A DNA stretch of 64,000 bases, taken from Uloborus plumipes. Its lineage: Eukaryota; Arthropoda; Arachnida; Araneae; Uloboridae. The stretch is from the NCBI GenBank assembly GCA_038373865.1, contig JAXGGA010002217.1, positions 62,001 to 126,000 on the forward strand, given 5' to 3'. A model generated the notes under the pieces. It was not told the origin of the DNA, ran no database searches, and saw nothing but the letters and a program-made list of their open reading frames with translations. The translations under genes were made by a program, and so were the position numbers. Below, in pieces: positions 56,664 to 64,000 of this stretch (positions are counted from its first letter, which is position 1; every line of letters begins with the position of its first letter).

Positions 56664-58795
56664 TTTATAAACCTTGCTCAATTTATTTGCCCAAAGAAGA
56701 TATTTTTACACATGTATTTGCATTTTATGCTCGAAATTTTAAGCTTCGACTTTTAATCTTAGTATATGCAAATGTAATGAACTAGTACGTATCATGATAT
56801 GAAAAAGTTTTAAGTATCTAAAGTTTTCTTGTATTTAAATAATAAGGATTTGTACATGTTGTGAGCGTCACGTTACGGTCACATTTCCAACGCGTACAAA
56901 TCATTACTTTTCAAGTTCTTTTTCTTTTTTCAACGTTTACTTCCTTTTGAGATGCAAAATGGTTTCTCATACTCAAATATATCACAATTAAAAGCCAAGG
57001 TTTAAAATCCAGGGAATAAAATGTAAATATGTGCCTAAAAATGTCGCAACCCTTCAAATGGAATGAGCAACCCATAAAGCTCAAAGTAGTTTCCAATAAA
57101 ATGATTTTTTTTTCTCCTCTAATTAATCCTGGAAAAGGATATTTTCAGTATTGAATTAACCAATCGGAACATTAACAATTTTTCCAAAGTTTTGCACTTT
57201 TAAACTGTCAACACTCCTATTCTTCTACTCATGTATTAATAGGTTTTACTAACTGTTTCTCAAAAACCATCCATTTTCTTTTTTACCCAATTCCGGAAAT
57301 CCGAGTTGCATTTATTCGAGCATTCACTTCATTCCATTTAAGTGTCCTTTGCCATTCCCACTGCTCTAAACGAACGAAGCATAAATCAATTATTACCCGT
57401 TACGTCGGCGTATTACAAATGCTAATAATGAAGAGATAAAAAAGTAATAAACTGAATTAATGTTGCTTCTTGAAAGTTGGGCTTAATTACCTCACGTAAT
57501 GCTGTTAAAGAGGAATGATTTTTATGGCTAGCGCTCGGGTCCATGCTAGACAGCAAAAGTTGGACAATTAAATTTACTAGCCATGCGTATGCGCCATTAA
57601 AAAGACTCCCGTTTTCATTAGCATTGCTGAAAGCTAAGTGCCTTGGTAATAGGGGAGGCATTTTTGCTATCAAATAAATACTGCTTGTTAATAATATCCT
57701 TAATTAAGGTAAGGTGCTCCCCAATTTCGACTCGCTCTTTATGACTTCGAAATACAAGCATTTTGCACTTTTTGGAGGGGTTTTTTTTCTGGGGTTCTTT
57801 TTTTCCCCTCGTATATGTCATTTATAACTGGTTCATTATCATAGGTTTTCATAAATGTTCCGCTTAAGTATTTAACTTTTCCAAAAAGTTTCTCCTCGTA
57901 AAAAAAAAATATTTTTTTAATAATATTTCTAGTCCAGTATGACGTGAATTTTTAATTTTTGTCATTTCGTTGATTGTCTACAGAACTGAGGTCTGAAAAG
58001 AAGTGAATTAATAAAATTAGAAATGCGAAAAAAAGATGGTTAGAAAAACTGCATTCTTTGTGCGCAAATTGCTTATTTTTATTTTACAGTCATAAATAAC
58101 ACAGGTATATTTTATAGCTTTCCTTAACCTTACTTAAATTTTATTTTAACCTTACATAACTTTTTATTATAGGTGATACGTTTTATTTCTCAAGATATAC
58201 GTAAATTTGCTAAATTAGTATACTTATGAATAGAGTACGTTAGTGATGTTAAATTTGTATAATATAATAAGGTAATATTTACAGTAGTTTTTTTTATAGC
58301 TCCGTAAAATATGTAGTTAACTTAAGATTCTGTTCGTGTGATCTTTGGAACTCAATAAAATATAATGTGACATTGAAGTGAAAAAAAAAATGTCTTTTTC
58401 ATGTGGTGTAGGTGTTTATCGGTGTATTTTTCCCTATTACGCAGGTTAACTGTACAGCTTTCGGGAATTTTTTGCGTAAAATAATGCTCCGAATAGACTT
58501 GTTCCGAAGAAGCTTGTCCGAAGAGACTTTTTTAGCAAGTAGGAAACAATTATCCTTAATTTCGCAATTATTGCTTTATGAAAAAAGTTTGAAAGTAAGT
58601 TAACTGATCTGTATCTCTACTACTTCTACTTACGTTAAAAAAACAAACTAACTAGGTTTTAAATGTTCTATCTTTCTTTCCTACTTCCTTCTTTATTTCT
58701 ACTCTATTGATTATCCGAAATAGTGTTTTCAAAAATTCGTGAAAATCGGGGGAAATTTTATTTTTCTTTTCGAGTAAAATTAACAGTTAAATGAC
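56664..58795. other. Gene-free stretch
   Basis: Short frames (60-83 codons) without recognisable domains. No bounded repeats seen. Confidence 0.35.
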
Positions 58796-58954
58796 ATTGT
58801 TGTGGTTCTTGTAGTCGTGTAATAGTGTCGTGTGAACCACTATCAAGATATTGCCCCGAGAAGCTGAACTGCTTGATTAACACACAAGACAACACAAGAA
58901 AGATTTACAACACGAACAGAGGAAATAGCACCCAGAACACCGACGGGAATCGTA

Positions 58955-60644
58955 CCCACGACTAGGGATGCACCGATTAATCGGCAGTAATTGGCCACTT
59001 TGCCTATTATTAATAATCGGAAAAATCGGGCCGATTAATCGGCCGAAAAAATATTTTTCAAATATTCTTCTTTCAGGTATACCTTCACTAAGAAACTATG
59101 ATGAATAATTTTATTCACAGTAATAATAATCCTCGCAGACGATATAAAGCTTTTTTTTAATTAATTCTCCTACTTCGAATAAATATACAAAGACAATGTT
59201 GCAACATTTTTCGTGTGGCGATAGTTTTCTCCTTAGCATTGCTTTTAGATTGCACCTCTAATAGTGCACCTCTAATTTTCAAAGAATAAAAGTATTGAAT
59301 TAAATTGCTGCTAATTATTACAAAATATGAATTAAAAATACTCCTAAATTGGAGTGCTCACCACACCCCCTTTTTTTATGTCCCAATTTTCACGTCCAAT
59401 AAACATAACTAACAATGTGTTAGTAATATTATTGACAACTAGGTGACCCGTGCGGAATTCCGCAAAAAAAAAAAAAAAAAAAACCTTTAAACTTAAAAAT
59501 TTAATACGACAATTTTTATTGGCTTCATTTGCACAACATCGCCATCTACTGCCGTCGTTCTGACACCTTTTCAAAGAGATCAAAGACACGTTCACTTTTA
59601 CAACTGCTACAAAAGTGATACCCTATATTAAAATCAAATACCCAAGGCTACTACTAAACTAAGGGCCGAATTCAAGTGAAACACCATTGCAATCGCTTCG
59701 AGGCGATCGCAATAAACCAAAATTGCAATCGCTATTGGAAGTTGAATTACGATAGAATCGCATCTCGTAGCGATTGTAACGTTTCACTTGAATCCAAATT
59801 TGAGAATTAGCGATTGCGTTGGTGAGTTGCGATCGTCCGTGTTTCACTTGAATTTCTGCCTAAATACTAACGTTATCGCAAAACTACCATAGTATTTTGA
59901 AACAATAAAAGTTACAATTAAGGTTTACCGAGCTAAGCCTTGGCTTGAAATGTCGCATTTAAAATTGATTTGAGCAACAATGTAACGATTTTGACAGTTG
60001 AGCAAAAAATTTAACTTTTTCAAACTTCAATCGCTTATAAGTCGCTTAAACGTGGATTTTGGAGATTCTCGTTATGCGGCGCTAGCGGAGAAACGTTCTA
60101 AAGAACGCATTTTTTTAAATCTTTCGAATGAAATCAAAATGGAGACGATACGACAATTATTTCGCTAGATAGAGTCAATTTTGTGCCCAAAAATTGAAGT
60201 TCGAATAAAAAACGAACCGACACTTTTTAGAGGGTGGGTCTAATTTTCGTCAATAGACCGCGGGATAAGCTTCAAAATCATAAATTTTCTTGCAATTCGA
60301 TAAAGAAATGAGCGAGTTTCGACCGGGTATAGGATTCGGCTTAGAGAAATAATATATGGAGATAATATGAAAATTGATTCTAAGAAATTTGATAAAATGT
60401 TGAAATTAGTTTGTGAAAACTAGGAAAATGGAAAAAAAATCTTCTCTCAGAAATAAATTACTTACTATTTCTAAACCTGGAATTGCATAAGAGAGAAAAA
60501 ACACTGATGGTAAAATTGGTGGTCGAAAAACAATCATTCTTATCATTAATCGGCTCAGCCGATTAATCTGCCGATTATCAACAACCGATTAATCGGTAAT
60601 CGGTAATCGGACAATTTGCTTATCGGTGAATCCCTATCCACGAC
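58955..60644. mobile_element. hAT element with TAGGGATGCACCGAT ends
   Basis: The element (58963-60636) starts TAGGGATGCACCGATTAATC and ends ATCGGTGAATCCCTA, with flanks CCCACGAC and TCCACGAC (7 of 8 match). Many ATTAATCGGC/GCCGATTAAT words lie near both ends. No transposase; a Helitron-like insert occupies 59439-60362. A fragment of the family is at 54505-54670. Confidence 0.82.
59439..60362 (-). mobile_element. Helitron-like insert, minus strand
   Basis: On the minus strand the 3' end is hairpin GCGGAATTCCGC (59452-59463), ACGGGTCAC, CTAG (59439-59442), then T. The 5' end is proposed at 60362 (A|TCTCCATATATTATTTC). An A/T run follows the hairpin. The 3' end is well supported; the 5' boundary is a best guess from sequence style. 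Confidence 0.55.
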
Positions 60645-60699
60645 CTTTGGCATTCGAAGCGTAACTTCTACCTTAGCCTCACGAGGGTTAAATTTAATC

Positions 60700-61420
60700 A
60701 CGAAGGTTTGATTTTACCAACAGTTAATTAATCCCGAATTTGAATAAGAAAATACAAACTTTATAGAACCATGCGACCAAAAACAGTCTCAAAATGTGCT
60801 TGTAATCTGCTACTCGAAATAATTCTTTTTTACTGGAAAAGGTTGGCAGAAATAACTTATAATTCGAGCTGGACACAATATCGTTTTCTTCTTCAGCAAA
60901 ATCAAGAATAAAATAAAATCTCGAAATTGAATAGGAAAGTACAAACTCAATGGAATCATAAAACCACTAACGGTCTAGAAATATCTTTGTAATCTGCTAC
61001 TCAAAAGTAGTCTTTTGTACTCTAAAGAGTTGTCAAAAGTTAATCTAATTTCAAATCAGAAAAAAAGTTATAATTTTCAAGTAAAATCGACAATTAAATA
61101 AACTGAATTGGAAAATACAGACCTAATAGAACCAGTAACAAGATCGATAACAATGTAAACATATCCATGAAATCAGCAACTCAAAAGAAGTCCTTTCTTA
61201 CTCAAAATAAAAGAAGTTAATATAATTCGAGTTAGAAAACATTGTATTCTTACTTTTATTTAGTAAAATCAACGATCAAATAAAATCACGAAATTGAATA
61301 AGAAAATACAGACTCAATAGAATCATAAAACCACTAACGGTCTAGAAATATCCCTATAATCTGCTACTCAAAAGAAGTCTCTTTTCCCCCAAAGAGTTGG
61401 CAAAATTCGATGCGAAGTCT
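60700..61420. repeat. Tandem array, about four units of ~185 bp
   Basis: CGAATTTGAATAAGAAAATAC-like starts lie at about 60735, 60922, 61102 and 61289. Each unit then has ATAGAAYCA, CTGCTACTCRAAA and GTTGGCAAA-like segments. The second and fourth units are closest (CATAAAACCACTAACGGTCT in both). Confidence 0.8.
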
Positions 61421-61580
61421 TTCTGCGTCCCTGAACGCCGAGGGCCCTGGCGAAGACAAGAACATAAGATGTTTCAGGAGATTAGGAATTCCCAGTGGAT
61501 TGTAGGGCCCATTACGTTATTTGGTGCCTTTAAGATATATCCGGAAGTGCGGCGGAACTTTTAGCGTAATGAAGTTTGTG
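61421..61580. other. Small GC-rich patch
   Basis: GAACGCCGAGGGCCCTGGCG and GGAAGTGCGGCGGAAC stand out from AT-rich flanks. Function unknown. Confidence 0.3.
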
Positions 61581-61705
61581 CTCCTTATGAACCTGCCTAA
61601 GCAAATTGAAGTTCTTTGGACTTAGGGAAATTTATGTGATTTTTCTGAACGTCATGTGATAGTCGTTGTGATAGGGGTTGACAGTCGCATTTTCAAGGAA
61701 AGCAA

Positions 61706-62038
61706 TTCTACCTAGGTTAAAGAAAAAAGATGTATGGTTCATTTGTCAAACTAGGATGCTGTCATTTTTCATGTCTAAATACTGTCATGCATACTATGTT
61801 TTGAATAATTAAAGGATTAGACAACACACAGGATTCAAATGTATATATTTTAGAGGTACAAAGTGGATCCTACCTAAGTTAAACAAAAAAGATGTTGTGT
61901 GATGCTTTTGTCAAACTAGGATGCTGTCATTTGTCATGTCTAAATGCTGTCATTCGGATTATATTTTGAATAATTAAAAGATTTGACAAAACATAGGATT
62001 CAAAGGTAAATGTTTTAGAGGTACAAAGTGGATCCGAT
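61706..62038. repeat. Direct duplication, ~161-bp unit
   Basis: TACCTARGTTAAASAAAAAAG, CAAACTAGGATGCTGTCATTT, TTTTGAATAATTAAARGATT and GAGGTACAAAGTGGATCC occur in order twice. Related but not identical. Confidence 0.8.
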
Positions 62039-62336
62039 TTTTCCAACACATTTGAAAAACATTATGTTTTCATTTAATTAATATAAGAGCAACTTAATAA
62101 CGTGAACTGATTCACCTTAAATTAGTATTGACTAAAAGTGCTTAAAATTTTCCTTCAAAGTCAGTGTCATGCACTCAGCTTTAACAGTAGATCTTAGTAA
62201 TCAGTCGCTCAGAAATGAATCATTAAAATTTTTAAGTGTCACAGTTGAACAGGTTAAGCATTTTATTTCATATGTGTAAAGTCACATTACTTAAAAAAAA
62301 ATTAGCCATTACCTTTTTTCTACTTGTTTCAATCAA

Positions 62337-62725
62337 CATATCGCACCCTTGCTACAAAAGTGACACAACTCAAAATATGTAATTTTTGAGTTATGACCGT
62401 CATTAGACGTAGTTTACATGTCTCTACCAATCTTCAAAAGAGCCAGAAGTTGCATTGAAAAATCAGCCGCCAAAGGGCAGTTACGGCGTTTTGTTGTTAT
62501 CAAGATTCATAGAACCCCTTCCACTGAAATGCCACATCTTGAGTTGTCGTCCAGCCGTCGTAGAGTAACGTGCTTAACTAACGATCATAGTTTGAGATAT
62601 ATCGGTCTTCATATTGAGAAATTCAAAAATACTAAAATGTGCCTAGTCCCGGGAACAGTTTTTTGCCATTCATGAAAAATGTAGTTTTTTGAGTTGTGGC
62701 ACTTTAGTAGCAAGGGTGCGATATG
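62337..62725. mobile_element. MITE with CATATCGCACCCTTGCTAC ends
   Basis: CATATCGCACCCTTGCTAC then AAAGTGACACAACTCAAAA at the left is inverted at 62686-62725 with few differences (about 40 bp). If TA is the target, the tips are TCGCACCC and the element is 62341-62721. The 85-codon frame inside is not recognised. Confidence 0.75.
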
Positions 62726-63184
62726 TAAAATAATAACCCAAAAGATACATCACTTTTATTAGTGTGAGGCAGCTTTCCCCGCCTTGGCTCACGATTGGGT
62801 GATAATTCCCCTATATATTGAAGAAATATAAATCATATCCAAAATTATAAATCTAAAATAAGCGTTATGTGCCAACTTAACCAACTAACTCAAACATAAT
62901 CTGAGCTCATATGTCTGCCTCTCACAGACGAATAAATTCTGTAGATGTCGTTTCACTGCCAGTGCAGTATTAGTGCAGGGAAAACAGCCAACCCACTTTG
63001 ACTCGGTTACGTTGCTGCATGTTCTTCTAATAAAAGGCACATGAGTGACTTTTTTCATACGTATTAATGAAGTCTAATTTGTTTCGTTGCATAATTATAA
63101 AATTCATGCAAATTGTGATAAGTGTAAAATGAATATGTTTTCTGCATTACTGAAGAAAAATGTACTAGCAAATTTTATTTTTAA
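62726..63184. other. Gene-free stretch
   Basis: Nothing recognised. Confidence 0.3.
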
Positions 63185-63215
63185 CTAGCTGCGTGGCCCG
63201 GCGTTGCACGGGCTG

Positions 63216-63490
63216 TAAAGTAGTGAAGGCAGTTTGAGAAAACTACTCGCCGCCAAGGCGGCTCGCCTTTGCAGTAGTGAGGAAAGTTTAAATAGCCTAC
63301 TCGCCGCCAAGGCGGCTCGCCTTTAAAGTAATGAGGAAAGTTTAAACAGTTTACTCGCCGTCAAGGTGGCTCGCCTTTACAGTAGCGAGGAAAGTTTCAA
63401 TAAACTATTCGCCGCCAAGGCGGCTCTCCTTTAAAGTACAAAGGAAAGTTCCAACAAATTACTCCCCGCTAAAGCGGCTCGCTAAAAAGT
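63216..63490. repeat. 54-bp tandem array with hairpin, five units
   Basis: TCGCCGCCAAGGCGG-type motifs start at 63247, 63301, 63355, 63409 and 63463, each exactly 54 bases apart. Each unit has a short hairpin (CCGCC AA GGCGG), then CTCGCCTTTAAAGTA and GAGGAAAGTTT. Third and fifth units carry paired or nearby changes in the hairpin (CCGTC/GGTGG and CCGCT/AGCGG). Confidence 0.88.
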
Positions 63491-63809
63491 TTTCCTGCAT
63501 CAAAGAATCAATCGAATTATTTGCACATGCTTCCTCAAAAAAAAAAAAAAAAAGACGACGTCAAGTAGCGCATACTTAGCACTCTCCCTAAATAACAAAT
63601 AAAATTCCTTACCAAAAACAATTATTTCCAAACCGCTTTCTTTTTGTAAAATTAATTGCAAAATTCTAAACGAAAAATTCTTTTAATATTTGGATCGCAG
63701 CCAAAAAAAGTCCATTCTAAAAACAGCAATTGCAATTTTATTTAAAAACACATTTTCAAAATGGTATACCAGAGAAAAAATATAAGTCATTAATAATTAG
63801 AATAAAAAC

Positions 63810-64000
63810 AATTGTTAGAACTTTGTTGTAACACGTATTCAAAATGACAATGGAAAGAAATAACACTCTTTAATTTTAAAAAGTTCAATAATTTAATTAA
63901 CGTTTTAATTTAAAATGGCAACGGTACGAAATAAATGTCTTGGAATTTTAAATAGTTCAATAATTTCATTAACGCTTTAATTTAAAATGGCTACGGAAAG
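63810..64000. repeat. ~72-bp tandem repeat running off the window
   Basis: AAGTTCAATAATTTAATTAACG (63881) recurs as TAGTTCAATAATTTCATTAACG (63953), each followed by TTTAATTTAAAATGGC and an ACGGWACGAAAT/ACGGAAAG segment. An earlier, more diverged unit is seen at 63838-63880. Confidence 0.7.

Larger units (their letters stand above)
58796..60700 (-). mobile_element. tRNA-derived SINE split by a hAT element
   Basis: Read on the minus strand across the hAT insertion, the head has GAGGCTAAGGTAGAAG (box A-like), CGCTTCGAATGCCAAAGG and GGGTACGATTCCCG (box B-like). The body continues at 58955 leftwards (TCGGTGTTCTGGGTGC and onward). The two parts join cleanly once the hAT element and one target copy are left out. 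Body length and tail are uncertain. Confidence 0.55.
63185..64000 (-). mobile_element. Helitron 3' end, body runs out of window
   Basis: On the minus strand: hairpin GCCCG TGCAACGC CGGGC (63196-63213), CACGCAG, CTAG (63185-63188), then T. A 54-bp tandem array lies just inside. The 5' end is not in the window, so the right boundary is only the window edge. Confidence 0.65.

Noticed and set aside
62418..62675. 85-codon frame as a transposase or host gene
   Set aside because: Too short, no catalytic motif, and bounded by the MITE ends.
63216..63490. CRISPR array
   Set aside because: The regular 54-bp period has no conserved-repeat/unique-spacer pattern; whole units are similar, and the setting is eukaryotic.

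Overview
The window looks like intergenic or intronic DNA from a large, AT-rich, repeat-laden arthropod genome. The tRNA-headed SINEs, the RTE-like LINE and the MITE spectrum would fit a chelicerate such as a spider, but no host gene confirms this. I find no convincing host exon, no rRNA gene and no functional tRNA gene. There are no bacterial features such as operons, ribosome binding sites or CRISPR arrays. The only long protein-coding frame is a retrotransposon reverse transcriptase at 804-2552 (minus strand). The other open frames are 60-130 codons long and mostly lie inside repeats or on the strand opposite another frame.

Layout. 0-10 kb: a 5'-truncated LINE with a 14-bp target-site duplication, a piggyBac-like MITE, a pogo-like MITE, two inverted copies of a GC-rich 75-bp core, a ~240-bp tandem array and a hAT-type MITE. 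10-16.8 kb: diverged duplications and a CAGTGGCGTA-ended MITE. 16.9-21.1 kb: a 4.2-kb hAT-type foldback element with a perfect 8-bp target duplication. It holds a ~2-kb block saturated with GTCAC/GTGAC words that has its own inverted ends, and inside that block lies a tRNA-derived SINE. 21.7-30 kb: a 108-bp foldback element whose ends match those of the GTCAC block, old dispersed repeats, a second hAT-type MITE, a CACAT-ended foldback, and a long-TIR element carrying a SINE. 30-43 kb: GC-rich islands of unknown role, several foldback elements, a 651-bp near-palindrome and a Tigger-like MITE. 46.9-51 kb: a LINE RNase H remnant split by a pogo-like MITE, and a non-autonomous Helitron with a hAT-type MITE inside it. 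52-64 kb: a GGGTCATTCC-ended element, poly-C tracts, a second 651-bp palindrome, a hAT element (with a Helitron nested in it) that splits a SINE, tandem arrays, and a Helitron 3' end next to an exact 54-bp hairpin array that precedes the window edge.

The sequences do not form a pathway. The structure is one of nested insertions, and their relative ages can be read from the nesting. The most novel-looking material is the GTCAC-rich element together with its miniature relatives, which share CCC...TAGCACA ends and apparent AA/TT target duplications. I could not assign this family to a named transposon superfamily.
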